A program made the translations under genes and the position numbers. Of a stretch of DNA of 64,000 bases, positions 40,451 to 51,353 are shown piece by piece. The DNA comes from Lacipirellula parvula. Its GTDB lineage: Bacteria; Planctomycetota; Planctomycetia; Pirellulales; Lacipirellulaceae. The stretch is taken from contig NZ_AP021861.1 of assembly GCF_009177095.1 (NCBI RefSeq), positions 5,128,501-5,192,500 on the forward strand. The letters are read 5' to 3'. How positions within the stretch are numbered: the first letter of the stretch is position 1; every line of letters starts with the position of its first letter. Under the pieces are notes generated by a model. The model did no database searches. It saw nothing but the letters and a program-made list of their open reading frames with translations, and was not told the origin of the DNA.

Positions 40451-41117
40451 ATACGACTTCATCTTGTTGCACACTGGACGTGGATGGCGTTGCTTCAGGC
40501 TCCTTCGCCGGCACGTACTCCTTCGCCAGCTCGCGTTTAATAATCTCCAGCCCCTTCTTCGATTCTTGCGTGCTCACCGCGTTGAACATGCCGGCGATTT
40601 CGCCCTGCTTGTCGATGATCACTGCAAAGTCGTTGTGTCCTTTGAGGCTCACGCCGCCGACGTGCAGGTAATCGTGGGCAATGCGGCGGACATCGTCGAA
40701 ATCGCCGCGGCAGAAGACCCAACGCTCGGGGTCGGCGTTCAGTTCCTTCGCCTTCGCGGCGAGGACGGGCAGCGTGTCGGTCTCGGGGTCGACGCTGATA
40801 CTCACCCAATCGGCGTCGGCGACTTCGTCGAGCGACGTGAGGTACTTGATGTTTTGGTTGAGCCGCGTGCAACTGCCGGGGCAAGTCGAGAAAAAGAAAG
40901 TCGTCACCCAGACCTTCCCCTTCATGTCGGCCGAGCGGAAAGGGGTGCCGTCGCTTTTGGTGAGCTCGAAGTCGGTAAGCGGCGGGAGGCTGATTTCCTC
41001 TTCGGCAGCGATTTGGGCCTGCCGCGCTTGCTCGTGGCGGTAGAGCGTGAAGCCGGCATAGAGAGCGCCCACCGCGGCGGCGAATGCGAGCCAGTAGGGT
41101 AAGGCGGAGGTTTTCAT
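40428..41117 (-). CDS. SCO1/SenC-type copper chaperone
   Basis: 229 residues. One N-terminal membrane anchor, then a thioredoxin fold with the copper site CPGSC (in FFFSTCPGSCTRLNQ) and a His in LKGHNDFAV. It delivers copper to the CuA centre of oxidase subunit II. C-terminal 40 residues are hydrophilic and low in complexity. The final residues (EVVLAPRGAK) and stop are encoded by the right arm of the composite palindrome, so the native C-terminus may have been replaced. Confidence 0.93.
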   Translation of the reverse strand: MKTSALPYWLAFAAAVGALYAGFTLYRHEQARQAQIAAEEEISLPPLTDFELTKSDGTPFRSADMKGKVWVTTFFFSTCPGSCTRLNQNIKYLTSLDEVADADWVSISVDPETDTLPVLAAKAKELNADPERWVFCRGDFDDVRRIAHDYLHVGGVSLKGHNDFAVIIDKQGEIAGMFNAVSTQESKKGLEIIKRELAKEYVPAKEPEATPSTSSVQQDEVVLAPRGAK

Positions 41118-41118
41118 G

Positions 41119-41218
41119 GAGAGGGTTCAGGGGGTGGGGTTCGGGGTTCAGGGAATGCGAGTCGGGAGCGGCGTCAGTGTTTTTACTGAACCCCGAACCC
41201 TCGCGACTGAACCCTCTA
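41119..41218. repeat. Inverted pair of GGTTCAGG oligomer repeats
   Basis: Arms at 41119-41155 and 41184-41218 (GGGTTCGGGGTTCAGGG and its complement) with a 28-base loop. It fills the gap between the ABC permease stop and the SCO start; the permease stop codon (41216-41218) lies in the right arm. Confidence 0.9.
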
Positions 41219-42073
41219 CTTCATGTCTCCCGTCGTTCGCGTCGCGGCGATCCGCCAGGCGGCGGCGAGCATCAGGAGGGCGAAGGCGATGGTTACTCCC
41301 CAGCATAAGGCGAGGAGCGGGAGGGCGTCGACGGGGGGGAGCGTGGCCGTTGCATCCACAGCGGCATTCACCGCCTCCAGCGAGCTGCGGGGTTCATCCC
41401 CGCGGACCGCCGCAGGAGCAAACACCAAATAATGCCGCAGCCCCGCAACGCCGTAGGTGAGCGGGTTCAAGCGAATAACCCAAGCCAACCACCCGCTGCC
41501 GCCGCCGGGGAAAAAGGCCCCGGAAAGGAGCCACATCGGCAGCAGGAAGACGCTCATGATCGCGTGGAAGCCGTGCGTCGATTCCATCCGCCAAGCAATC
41601 GTGAAGCCGAGCGCGGTTAGCGCCACGGAGATGAGCGCCATCAGCACGACCGCTAAAGCGGTCTCCGCCAGGTTGCTATCAAGGCCCAGAGTCAGGGCGC
41701 CGAGCACCAGGAACAGCAGCCCCTGGATCATCGCGATCGCGGCGCCGCCAAAAACTTTGCCGAGCACCATCGCCCATCGCGGCGCGGGCGCCACGAGGAC
41801 CGACTGCAGGAACCCTTCGTTGCGGTCTTCGATGATCGTGATCGTCGCGAAGATCGCCGTGAAGAGCAGGATCATCACCAGCGTGCCCGGGAAGAAATGG
41901 GCGTAGTCGAGCTGGTTACCGCGGAGGCCTTCGCTGAACAGCAGCCAGAAGATGATCGGCTGGCCGAGGGCGCCGAAGACGCGGTTCCGTTGGCGAAAGA
42001 AGCGGACGAGCTCGCGATGGGCGAGCGTCATGATGACTGGCAAAGACGGCGATGCGGCTGCTGCGTTACTCAT
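41216..42073 (-). CDS. ABC-2 type transporter permease
   Basis: 285 residues with six membrane helices and the ABC-2 pattern FRQRNRVFGALGQPIIFWLLF near the start and NPLTYGVAGLRHYL near the end. Between helices 5 and 6 there is a GAFFPGGGSGWLAWVIRL segment. It pairs with the ATPase gene upstream. Transporters of this type sit in several planctomycete oxidase clusters; by comparison with NosFY-like systems, the cargo could be copper, haem or a sulphur compound, but nothing here decides it. Confidence 0.9.
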   Translation of the reverse strand: MSNAAAASPSLPVIMTLAHRELVRFFRQRNRVFGALGQPIIFWLLFSEGLRGNQLDYAHFFPGTLVMILLFTAIFATITIIEDRNEGFLQSVLVAPAPRWAMVLGKVFGGAAIAMIQGLLFLVLGALTLGLDSNLAETALAVVLMALISVALTALGFTIAWRMESTHGFHAIMSVFLLPMWLLSGAFFPGGGSGWLAWVIRLNPLTYGVAGLRHYLVFAPAAVRGDEPRSSLEAVNAAVDATATLPPVDALPLLALCWGVTIAFALLMLAAAWRIAATRTTGDMK

Positions 42074-42089
42074 ATAGTGCTTCGACGAA

Positions 42090-42194
42090 TAGAACGCGGA
42101 TTGACACGGATTTAGCGGATTTTCGCGGAACAGGCAGATGCAACTCGAATGAAAATCCGCGTCGATCCGCTGAATCCGCGCTCATCCGCGTCCC
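42090..42194. repeat. Inverted pair of 'CGCGGATTNACACGGATT' oligomer repeats
   Basis: Arms at about 42090-42130 and 42150-42194. The ATPase gene's stop (42182-42184) and last codons lie inside the right arm. Confidence 0.85.
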
Positions 42195-43153
42195 TTTCGT
42201 TTTTTCTTTCCCGAAGTTTCAGCATCGGCATTCACATCGCCGAAGAAGCGGTGTCCGGTGCGGGCGATGAAGACGTCTTCGAGCGTCGGCTTGCCGAGGG
42301 TGATTGTTTGGACGTCGGCCGGGAAGGCTTCCACCAGCCGGGGAATCCACTGGTGTCCGTCGGCCTGTTCGAGCCTTACGGCGCCGTCGATGATCTTTGC
42401 TTCGCAGCCGAACCGCTCGCGAATGCTGGCAGCGAGTTGCTCGGGACGCTCCGTTTTGATCGTAATCGCATCGCCGCCCAGCGCGGCCCGCAGGGCGTCG
42501 GGGGCGTCGAGCGCGGCGAGCTTGCCTTGGTGCATGATCGCGATGCGATCGGCGCGGTCGGCTTCGTCAAGCAAGTGCGTCGTGAGGACGATCGTCGTTC
42601 CCTCGCGCTCGCGCACTTGGCGGAGGTATTTCCAAAGATCGCTGCGAGCGCCGGGGTCGAGGCCGGTGCTCGGCTCGTCCAGGAGCAGCAGCCGCGGGCG
42701 GTGGAGCATGCTTTTGGCGAGTTCGACGCGGCGGCGCATACCGCCGGAAAGCGTTTCGACGAGGTCGCCAGCGCGTTCAGTGAGGCCGACGGCGGCGAGG
42801 AGTTCGTCGCGGCGAGCGGCGAGATCGCTCGTCGAGAGTCCATAGAGCCGGCCCTGATGGCGAAGGTTCTCGGCGACGGTCAGCTTTTTGTCGAGACTCG
42901 GCGATTGGAACACCACGCCGAGTTGCCGACGGACGGCCGTCGCGTCGCGCGTCAGGTCGTGGCCGAGAATCGAGATCTCGCCCTGCTGCAGCGGGATGAG
43001 CGTGGACAACAGCCGGAACAGCGTCGTCTTGCCGCTGCCGTTGGGGCCGAGAAAGGCGAAGACTTCGCCCTCGGCAATATCGAGCGAGAGATCGTCGACG
43101 GCGAGGCGGTCGCCGTAGCGGTAAGACACGTGGTGGGCGGAGATGGCGGGCAT
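42182..43153 (-). CDS. ABC transporter ATP-binding protein
   Basis: 323 residues from ATG 43153. Walker A GPNGSGKTT, Q-loop VFQSPSLDKKLTV, signature LSGGMRRRVELAK, Walker B LLLLDEPSTGLDP and switch His in TTHLLDEADRAD are all present, so it is an active DrrA/NosF-like ATPase. A 90-residue C-terminal domain follows. It powers the permease encoded next. The C-terminal GKKKRKGRG comes partly from the adjacent repeat. Confidence 0.95.
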   Translation of the reverse strand: MPAISAHHVSYRYGDRLAVDDLSLDIAEGEVFAFLGPNGSGKTTLFRLLSTLIPLQQGEISILGHDLTRDATAVRRQLGVVFQSPSLDKKLTVAENLRHQGRLYGLSTSDLAARRDELLAAVGLTERAGDLVETLSGGMRRRVELAKSMLHRPRLLLLDEPSTGLDPGARSDLWKYLRQVREREGTTIVLTTHLLDEADRADRIAIMHQGKLAALDAPDALRAALGGDAITIKTERPEQLAASIRERFGCEAKIIDGAVRLEQADGHQWIPRLVEAFPADVQTITLGKPTLEDVFIARTGHRFFGDVNADAETSGKKKRKGRG

Positions 43154-43158
43154 GGGCG

Positions 43159-43337
43159 GCGGGTTGCGAGTCTCGAGTTCCGAGAAGCGAGCCAAAGTTA
43201 TTGATTGGCTCGCGAACCCGGCGCGGAAAATGCGTTGAGGCGACATTCGCCTGAAAGGGCTCAGCGTCGCTACTCCATCGTGGCCGATGGGGGTCTGACT
43301 TGCCACCCCTTCCCGCAACCCGCAACTCGAAACTCGC
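43159..43337. repeat. Inverted pair of 'GGGTTGCGAGT' oligomers
   Basis: Arms at about 43159-43186 and 43311-43337 with about 124 bases between, spanning the gap between the oxidase subunit IV gene and the ATPase gene. Weaker than the other pairs. Confidence 0.65.
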
Positions 43338-43340
43338 CGC

Positions 43341-43799
43341 TCAATGCTTTTCGCCGGCGGGATGCCGCGCCGTGCCGGCCTTACCGGCGGCTTCGGGGGC
43401 CGGTTGCTGGGCAGCGTTCACGAGCCGATCGCGGGAGGCGTAGTTCATCCGCCGACCGACGTCGGGCACCAGGGCGAGCACCAGCAGCAGCGACATCATG
43501 CTCGCCGGAACGGTGAGGATCCACTTCCAGTTGGCTTCCCATTTCAAGTGCATGAAGAACAGGATGACCAGCATCGCCTTCGTGCAGGAGACGGCCATCA
43601 TCCAGATCCGCTTGATGGCGATGTTGTCGCCGAACGGCCAGAACGGCGTGTAGGTCCAGTACGAGCAGGCGGTAAGGAACACCAGGGCGATGGCGACCAT
43701 CACGTAGGTGCGGACGCTACCGCCGTGGCCATGCTCGGCGCCGTGCGGATCGTTGGCGTCGAACGACTGGTGGGCCGGATCGTGGGAAAGGTTGGCCAT
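43341..43799 (-). CDS. Cytochrome c oxidase subunit IV (prokaryotic type)
   Basis: 152 residues. His/Asp-rich N-terminus, then three membrane helices in the order and spacing of the small subunit of caa3/aa3 oxidases (YVMVAIALVFLTACSYWTY; MAVSCTKAMLVILFFMHLKW; ILTVPASMMSLLLVLALVP). KAMLVILFFMHLKW is the most diagnostic stretch. The gene follows subunit III as in other oxidase operons. Confidence 0.9.
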   Translation of the reverse strand: MANLSHDPAHQSFDANDPHGAEHGHGGSVRTYVMVAIALVFLTACSYWTYTPFWPFGDNIAIKRIWMMAVSCTKAMLVILFFMHLKWEANWKWILTVPASMMSLLLVLALVPDVGRRMNYASRDRLVNAAQQPAPEAAGKAGTARHPAGEKH

Positions 43800-43815
43800 G
43801 GCGGCTCCGGGGAAA

Positions 43816-43920
43816 AGCTATCAGCAATCAGCCGTCAGCTTTCAGCAAAGCAGTTAGTGGTACGTTAACCCGTTAACGAGACTCAAACGCTGGTATGGCT
43901 GAGGGCTGAAAGCTGATCGC
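43816..43920. repeat. Inverted pair of CAGCTATCAGC oligomers
   Basis: Arms at 43816-43846 (TATCAGCAATCAGCCGTCAG) and 43897-43920. The same family occurs at 58114-58213 and 61040-61134. Confidence 0.85.
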
Positions 43921-43925
43921 TTCGA

Positions 43926-44969
43926 TTAAAACAGGTACAGGAGCGGGAATAGGAAAATCCAAACAAGGTCGACGAAGTGCCAGTAGAGGCCGACGTTCTC
44001 GATGACGCCGACCTTGGCGGCGCCCAGCGTCTTCGTGCAGAGGATGGCGAAGGCGAGCAGGCCGACGATCACGTGGATCGCGTGGAAGCCGGTGACCAGG
44101 AAGTAGGTGCTCGCCCAGGTGTTGCCGCCGGGGATCATGATCGGCAGCTTCAGCCAGGGGTGGAGGTCGTTGAGGCCGAGCAGGTGGCCAGCGTCGGCAT
44201 GGCTCGTTTCCGCCGAGGCGAGGGTGAAGACCGGGGCGCCGGCGGAGGCAGCCTTTTCGATTTGTTCTTCGAGTTGGTCGCGATTGTCCTCGATCTGCTG
44301 CTCTTCAACTTCATGGTGCTGCGAGTGTACGCTCGCCCGCGGGTAGATTCGATCGGCCAACCGCAGCAGCGCGACGCGGCCGACGGGAGATTCAGGTTTG
44401 TCGCGGAGCAGTTTCTCCGCCGCGTCGAGTTCTGCGGCGACGGAATCGAGCACCTGAATCTGAGCGTCTTGCTCGGGCGTGCGTTTCTGCTCGGCGGCTA
44501 GCGGGTTCTTCAACTCGGCGACGCGCAACCGCACAGCGGCGGCGTAGTTGACGTTGGCGCTCTCGTAGATCTGGCTGTGCGGCAGTCCCGGGTAAATGCC
44601 GTGCGAGAACTTGGCGCGGTACTCAAACCCCTTCACGCCGAGGAAAATCGAACCAAGCACCAGCGTCAGGAAGATCCAGCCCTTGGCGAGCGAGGCGTTG
44701 TTTTGCTTCGCGGCTTCGAGGGCGAGCACCACGGTGATGCTGGAGGCGATGAGCACGCCGGTGTTGACGGCGCCCATCCATTCGACGAGGTGAACGTCGT
44801 GCGTGCTCGGCCAGGCGGGGGCGCCGAAGCGAAGCACGATGTAGGCGCCAATCAGCCCGGCGAAGAACATGATTTCAGTCGAGAGAAACAGCCACAGGCA
44901 GAGCTTGCCGTTGGGAATCGGCAAGGCGGGCTGGTACTCGAGCTTCGGCGGGTGGGCGTGATCGCTCAT
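43926..44969 (-). CDS. Cytochrome c oxidase subunit III with large insertion
   Basis: 347 residues against about 200-210 for the bacterial five-helix form. N-terminal helices ([56 protein letters not shown]) and C-terminal helices ([38 protein letters not shown]) fit the family. Between them, at about residues 125-262, is a hydrophilic, mostly helical insert rich in Glu, Gln and Ala, including [16 protein letters not shown] and [20 protein letters not shown]. The insert would sit on the outer side by simple topology reasoning. Confidence 0.93.
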   Translation of the reverse strand: MSDHAHPPKLEYQPALPIPNGKLCLWLFLSTEIMFFAGLIGAYIVLRFGAPAWPSTHDVHLVEWMGAVNTGVLIASSITVVLALEAAKQNNASLAKGWIFLTLVLGSIFLGVKGFEYRAKFSHGIYPGLPHSQIYESANVNYAAAVRLRVAELKNPLAAEQKRTPEQDAQIQVLDSVAAELDAAEKLLRDKPESPVGRVALLRLADRIYPRASVHSQHHEVEEQQIEDNRDQLEEQIEKAASAGAPVFTLASAETSHADAGHLLGLNDLHPWLKLPIMIPGGNTWASTYFLVTGFHAIHVIVGLLAFAILCTKTLGAAKVGVIENVGLYWHFVDLVWIFLFPLLYLF

Positions 44970-44979
44970 AAGAAGAGAT

Positions 44980-45010
44980 TAGGGTTCAGGGTTCGGGGTT
45001 CGGGGTTCAG
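44980..45010. repeat. Single arm of GGTTCAGG oligomers
   Basis: AGGGTTCAGGGTTCGGGGTT-type run just upstream of the subunit III start, with no inverted partner nearby. Confidence 0.85.
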
Positions 45011-45042
45011 AGGCGGCGAAACCGATTCCTGGAGAGTGAACG

Positions 45043-45993
45043 TTAAACAGAGACCATGAGTAACAACGTCATCCACGCCGGCAGATAGACGAGCGAGGCA
45101 CGGAGGAGCCACCGAGCGGAGGCGTCGTCGCGGCGGAGGGCGAATCGCGTGGCGATGGCTAGCTGCGTGCCGCCGAGGGCGATCGCCCACAGGCTGTAGA
45201 GTACTGGGCTGCCGCTCGTGGGGAGCGTCGCAGGGATCATGCTGACGGGAATCAACAGCGCGGCGCCGAGGATTGCCTGGGCCCCCGGCCGGGCGCCGGT
45301 CGGGTCGACGACGGTGAGCATCTGGTGCCCTGCCTTCGCGTATTCGCTGCGGTAAAGCCACGCGATTGCCATGAAGTGCGGAAACTGCCACAGGAACAGC
45401 ACGCCGGCCAGCGTCCACGCGGTGAGCGTGAGCGGCGCCCCCGTGGCGGTCCAGCCCATGAGAATCGGAATCGCGCCAGCGACGGCGCCGACGGCGGTGT
45501 TCGCCGACGAGCGTTGCTTCATTGGCGTGTAAATCACCACGTAAGTAATCCAGCTTGCGACGCCCAACAGCGCGGTCGTCCAGTTCACCTGCACGCCGAG
45601 CCAGGCGACGCCGGCGATGAGCGTGACGGCCGAGAGGATCAGCGCTTCGGCGTTTGTCACGCGCCCCGCCGGCAACGGGCGGTTGGCGGTGCGACGCATG
45701 CGGAGGTCGATGCGGCGTTCGAGCCACTGGTTGGCGATGCTCGCGCTGCCGGCGACCAGGGCCGTCGCGGCGAGGGCCTGGATCACCACCGGGACGTTCA
45801 TCCCCTGCGGCGAGGCGAGCGCCGCGGCGGCGCCGGCGACGATCAGTTCCAGCACAACGATGCGGGGCTTGGTGAGTTCCAGGTAGTCGCTCAGACGCGA
45901 GACGACGGCGGCGAGCACGCTCACGACGCCGACCGAGCGGGGGTCGGCGGAGGCGGCTTCGGCAATGATTTGGGGACGGTTTTGGCGGTTCAT
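45043..45993 (-). CDS. ctaB: Protoheme IX farnesyltransferase (haem O synthase)
   Basis: 316 residues from ATG 45993. UbiA-type prenyltransferase with about eight helices and the active-site motif NQWLERRIDLRMRRTANRPL, a variant of the usual N-xxx-D-xxx-D-xM-xRTxxRP; the loop MKQRSSANTAVGAVAGAIP is also typical. It adds a farnesyl group to haem b. The start overlaps the ctaA stop by four bases (ATGA), so the two are translationally coupled. Confidence 0.95.
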   Translation of the reverse strand: MNRQNRPQIIAEAASADPRSVGVVSVLAAVVSRLSDYLELTKPRIVVLELIVAGAAAALASPQGMNVPVVIQALAATALVAGSASIANQWLERRIDLRMRRTANRPLPAGRVTNAEALILSAVTLIAGVAWLGVQVNWTTALLGVASWITYVVIYTPMKQRSSANTAVGAVAGAIPILMGWTATGAPLTLTAWTLAGVLFLWQFPHFMAIAWLYRSEYAKAGHQMLTVVDPTGARPGAQAILGAALLIPVSMIPATLPTSGSPVLYSLWAIALGGTQLAIATRFALRRDDASARWLLRASLVYLPAWMTLLLMVSV

Positions 45994-47021
45994 GCGAGGA
46001 CCCCGGCGACGCGAAGGCTGCTGGGGCGTGAGGCGGGATGGTGGATACCAAGTTGTCGGCCGACGCGAAGGGCGACGACCACGGCGAGCGCGACGATCAG
46101 CGAACCAACGGCGCCATGAGCAGTGACGATGACCGCGCTGGCCATGCCGTCTGCCTGGTTGAAGTGCCCGGTCTCGCCGACGTAGCGGGCCGCCCACTGC
46201 GGGAAGCCATACTTCATCATCCAGGTTGAGACCCCGAGCAGCAACTGCAAGCCAATGAGCAATGCCAGCGAACCGGCCGGAATGCGGCAAACCCGCCCCC
46301 AAAAACATTTGTGGGCGAGCAACAGGACGTGAAACGTGACCGCCGCGGCGAGCAGCAGGTGGAAATAAACGGCAATCTGGAAGATCCGCGGGGCGCCCTC
46401 GGTGAGCATCAGCGGGCTGTGCCGCACGACGGCGCCGATGCAAAGCTGTAGGTAAGCGAGGGCGGTTGTGAGGATGGCGAGGCGGAGGAGCTTGGGCGTC
46501 GCCTTCGACGCGGAGCCGTTCTCAATCGCCACTCCCTCGGCTGGCATCGCTTCAGCGAGCCAGCGACGCGACGTCACCGGAATCATCCCGGCCGCCGCCC
46601 CGAAAAAGAGCGGACCGACGCAGCCGTGAATGAGTGCCAGCACGCGCTCGTCGAGCACAACGCGCATCCCGCCGAGGATGCCTTGCGCGATCACGCCGAC
46701 TAAGAGAGCAATGCCATAGCGACGGACCCATTGCCGCGGCTCGCCGAGGTAGAGCGAGATGACCAGGGCGATCGTCAACCCGCCCGCCAACATCGCGAGC
46801 AGCCGATGCCCGTGCTCGATGAACTTATCGCCCGTCGAACTCAGCCACGGGTAAATCGGCATGAAGACGCCGTCCGAGGTGAGCCAGTCTTTGAAGGCCA
46901 TCCCCGAACCGGTCGCCGTGACGAAGCCCCCCCACCACACGAGCGGAAACGTCGCGCACGCGAGCGCCCAAGCCCAACGATGGGGCCAACGCGACGGCTG
47001 CGATGTGGTGATGGAAGACAT
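45990..47021 (-). CDS. ctaA: Haem A synthase
   Basis: 343 residues from ATG 47021 (TTG 47036 is an alternative). COX15/CtaA family: eight helices in two four-helix halves, with haem-ligating His pairs in FIEHGHRLLAMLAG, LIHGCVGPLFF, YFHLLLAAAVTFHVLLL and TAHGAVGSLIV. It oxidises haem O to haem A. Coupled to ctaB; downstream of oxidase subunit I. No strong ribosome site at either start, and the leader is occupied by a repeat. Confidence 0.94.
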   Translation of the reverse strand: MSSITTSQPSRWPHRWAWALACATFPLVWWGGFVTATGSGMAFKDWLTSDGVFMPIYPWLSSTGDKFIEHGHRLLAMLAGGLTIALVISLYLGEPRQWVRRYGIALLVGVIAQGILGGMRVVLDERVLALIHGCVGPLFFGAAAGMIPVTSRRWLAEAMPAEGVAIENGSASKATPKLLRLAILTTALAYLQLCIGAVVRHSPLMLTEGAPRIFQIAVYFHLLLAAAVTFHVLLLAHKCFWGRVCRIPAGSLALLIGLQLLLGVSTWMMKYGFPQWAARYVGETGHFNQADGMASAVIVTAHGAVGSLIVALAVVVALRVGRQLGIHHPASRPSSLRVAGVLA

Positions 47022-47040
47022 TTTCGTAAGCGACAAATGC

Positions 47041-47126
47041 AGGTCTCACGCAAAGGCGCAAAGGCGCGAAGAAATGCAGTGGATGCTTTCTCTTCCTTTG
47101 CGCCTTTGCGCCTTCGCGTGAGACTT
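47041..47126. repeat. Inverted pair of CGCAAAGGCG oligomers
   Basis: Arms at 47041-47074 (TCACGCAAAGGCGCAAAGGC) and 47090-47126, 15-base loop. It fills the gap between subunit I and ctaA. Confidence 0.9.
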
Positions 47127-47149
47127 ACTCATCATCAATTTAGTAAGAG

Positions 47150-48955
<1,806 letters not shown>

Positions 48956-48962
48956 GTTTATT

Positions 48963-49045
48963 TGTCCGTAGTCAGTTGTCCGTCGTCAGTTGCCTCGTAG
49001 GTTCAGGCTCCGTTGCGACTGACAACGGACGACTGACCACGGACC
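48963..49045. repeat. Inverted pair of GTCCGTNGTCAGTTG oligomers
   Basis: Arms at 48963-48992 (GTCCGTAGTCAGTTGTCCGT) and 49017-49045, in the gap between subunits II and I. Confidence 0.88.
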
Positions 49046-49050
49046 TGCTT

Positions 49051-49842
49051 CTACTTTGTTTCCGCAACGCGCATCGTGTTTTGTTCTTGCCGCAGTTCCT
49101 CGAGCTTCGCCTGATATTCCTCGGGCTTCAGCAGATGAATGCGGCCTTTCATTTTGTAGTGGCCCCAACCGCACAGTTCGGCGCAGACGATGTCGAAGCT
49201 GCCGCCGTCGGTGGCGCGGAACCACATCTTCTGATCCATGCCGGGGATCACGTCTTGCTTGAGCCGCAGGTTCGGCAGGAAGAAGCTGTGGAGCACGTCG
49301 GCGCTAGTGATCTTTAACAGCACTTCCTCGCCGTACGGTAGGTAGAGGTTGCCGTCGGTGCGGACGATGTCGTCGGGCGTATAGAGAACGTTGTCGGGGC
49401 CCGGGTACCGGAAGTCCCAATTGAACTGCCGCCCGGTCACTTCGCAGGTGAACGGAATTTCGGGCGGACGCATCTTTGCGGCGGCCCAGGCATCCATCTG
49501 GTAGATCGCAATGAACAGCAACGTCACCGCCGGCAGGATCGTCCACACGACTTCAAGCGAGTGGCTGCCGTGGGAGAACTCAACCGGTTTCGTGTTTTGC
49601 TTCGCCTCGTACTTCCAAGCAAAGTAAAACAGCACCACCTCGGTGACGATAAAGACGACGCCGGTGAGGTAGAGAATGAAGTAGAAGAGCTGATCGATCG
49701 TGCGGCCATGCTCGGAGACGTCGCGCGGCAGCCAGATGTTGTAACGATCGGCGAGGACGAACGTAGCGACGCCCATCACCGGGACGGCGAGGAAGAGGAG
49801 CGCCCAGAAGTTGGGCATCCAGCGTAGGAATCGCTTGATCAT
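49051..49842 (-). CDS. ctaC: Cytochrome c oxidase subunit II
   Basis: 263 residues. Two N-terminal membrane helices, then a cupredoxin domain with the CuA ligands: His in SADVLHSFFLPNLR and CAELCGWGHYKM (Cys, Glu, Cys, His, Met). There is no fused cytochrome c domain, so electrons must reach CuA from a separate carrier, perhaps the dihaem lipoprotein encoded upstream. Full length. Confidence 0.96.
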   Translation of the reverse strand: MIKRFLRWMPNFWALLFLAVPVMGVATFVLADRYNIWLPRDVSEHGRTIDQLFYFILYLTGVVFIVTEVVLFYFAWKYEAKQNTKPVEFSHGSHSLEVVWTILPAVTLLFIAIYQMDAWAAAKMRPPEIPFTCEVTGRQFNWDFRYPGPDNVLYTPDDIVRTDGNLYLPYGEEVLLKITSADVLHSFFLPNLRLKQDVIPGMDQKMWFRATDGGSFDIVCAELCGWGHYKMKGRIHLLKPEEYQAKLEELRQEQNTMRVAETK

Positions 49843-49888
49843 GGTTAGTACGTTTGGCCCGAGGCTGAATGGGCGTGACGGTCGGTGA

Positions 49889-51268
49889 TTAGTTGGCGAT
49901 CTGATCGCTATTCCACGGGAGCGCGGGCTGCGGATTGCTCGCCGGCTCGTAGGGGAGATTCAGCACGTAGTCGACGATGTTCCAAATCTCCTCTTCGCTG
50001 AGCGTCCCTTGGGCGCCTGGCCCGGCGGCGCCGACGCCTGGCATCGGCGTCCCCGCAATGCCGGCGGCGATGCGGCAGTAAATGTCGAGCCGACGGCGGC
50101 CGCCGCGGTAGACGCCTTTGCGGAGATTACGCGGGATCGCGTTGCGGATCGGGTAGAACTCGTGCGCGATCGGGTCTCGCAGGGCGAGACGGGCCTCGTC
50201 GGCGTCGAGCGTCGCCTCATCCTCGGCGACTTCTTTCCCTTCGCGGACCAATTCGGCGATAGCCTTGTGTTGGCTCTTGATCGACTTGGCCAGATCATCG
50301 TTCGTCGTGATGAACGTATTCTGCTCTTTGGCCCAGACATCGAAGTCGTTCTGCTGGCCGTCGCCGAGGCCCGTCGGGCCGTGGCAAGTGAAGCAGTTGG
50401 CCTTCGTGCCGAAGAACAGTTCGCGGCCTTTCTCGATCGATTTGCCAATTTCTTTCGCAGTGCGATTGTCGGCCGGCAGTTCCTCTTCCGAGGGGTTGAT
50501 CACCTGGTCGTTCGCTTCCTGCCATGGGCCAAGGACGTTGGCCAGCAGTTCCTTCACCACCTCGGCCTGTTCGGCGTTGGTAGCTGGATCGAGCGGCGGT
50601 CGTTCCATCACCGGGTTGCCGTCTTCGTCGAGGACCGGGTCGCCGTTCGCATCTTCCTTCTCCGTTTCGCCGAGTTCGTCGTAGACGTACTGCGAAAGCT
50701 GCATTTCCATTTCGCCGCGGATCGAGAGGTACTTCACATACTCCAGCAGGGCGTCGAGTTCAGATTCAGTAAGCAGCGAGAACGACGGCATCGACGTGCC
50801 GGGGACGCCGTTGTTCAGCACGCGGCGGAGATCGCCATCGGTCGGCTTCGCGGGGTTGTAGGTCGTCTTGAACTTGAAGACCCCTTGGCGGTAGTCGCGC
50901 GGATAGGGGTTAAGGAAGCGGGCCGTCGGGCCACGGCCATCGCCGTTGATGCCGTGGCAGTGGACGCAATGTTTGCGGTAGAGGCCGCGATCAACGCCCT
51001 GCTTGTCGCTCCAAGCGGCGCCGGCGGCGAGCGTCAGGCGTTGCTGGTTGAGCCCCGACTCCGGCAACGCGTACGGGGCGTCGGGCGTGCCGAACATCGC
51101 GGCCAAGACGTTGGCAATTTCTTGCTGATACTCGGGGCTGATCTCGTTGTTGACCATCACGACCGGGTTCAATCCGAACCGCGGCGGAGGCGCCTGTTCG
51201 CAGCCGATGAGCGCCGCCGAGAGGGCGACGACGGTTAGCAAGCCGGAGATGCGAGGGAGTGACTTCAT
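49889..51268 (-). CDS. Dihaem cytochrome c lipoprotein
   Basis: 459 residues from ATG 51268. Lipoprotein signal with Cys after SAALIG, so anchored outside the membrane. Two CxxCH haem sites: CVHCHGINGDGRG at about residue 99 and CFTCHGPTGLGDG at about 290, each with a following distal-Met region (TSMPSF after the first; TPMPGV near the C-terminus). It lies directly upstream of oxidase subunit II and is a good candidate electron donor to CuA, an inference from order. An acidic insert of about 60 residues separates the domains. Confidence 0.9.
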   Translation of the reverse strand: MKSLPRISGLLTVVALSAALIGCEQAPPPRFGLNPVVMVNNEISPEYQQEIANVLAAMFGTPDAPYALPESGLNQQRLTLAAGAAWSDKQGVDRGLYRKHCVHCHGINGDGRGPTARFLNPYPRDYRQGVFKFKTTYNPAKPTDGDLRRVLNNGVPGTSMPSFSLLTESELDALLEYVKYLSIRGEMEMQLSQYVYDELGETEKEDANGDPVLDEDGNPVMERPPLDPATNAEQAEVVKELLANVLGPWQEANDQVINPSEEELPADNRTAKEIGKSIEKGRELFFGTKANCFTCHGPTGLGDGQQNDFDVWAKEQNTFITTNDDLAKSIKSQHKAIAELVREGKEVAEDEATLDADEARLALRDPIAHEFYPIRNAIPRNLRKGVYRGGRRRLDIYCRIAAGIAGTPMPGVGAAGPGAQGTLSEEEIWNIVDYVLNLPYEPASNPQPALPWNSDQIAN

Positions 51269-51353
51269 TGCACGATCGTCGACCGCGGAGTTGATTTGTA
51301 GTGAAACGATTGACGACTGCCTGCGACGGCGCCGCCCGCATCGGCGCGATCGA

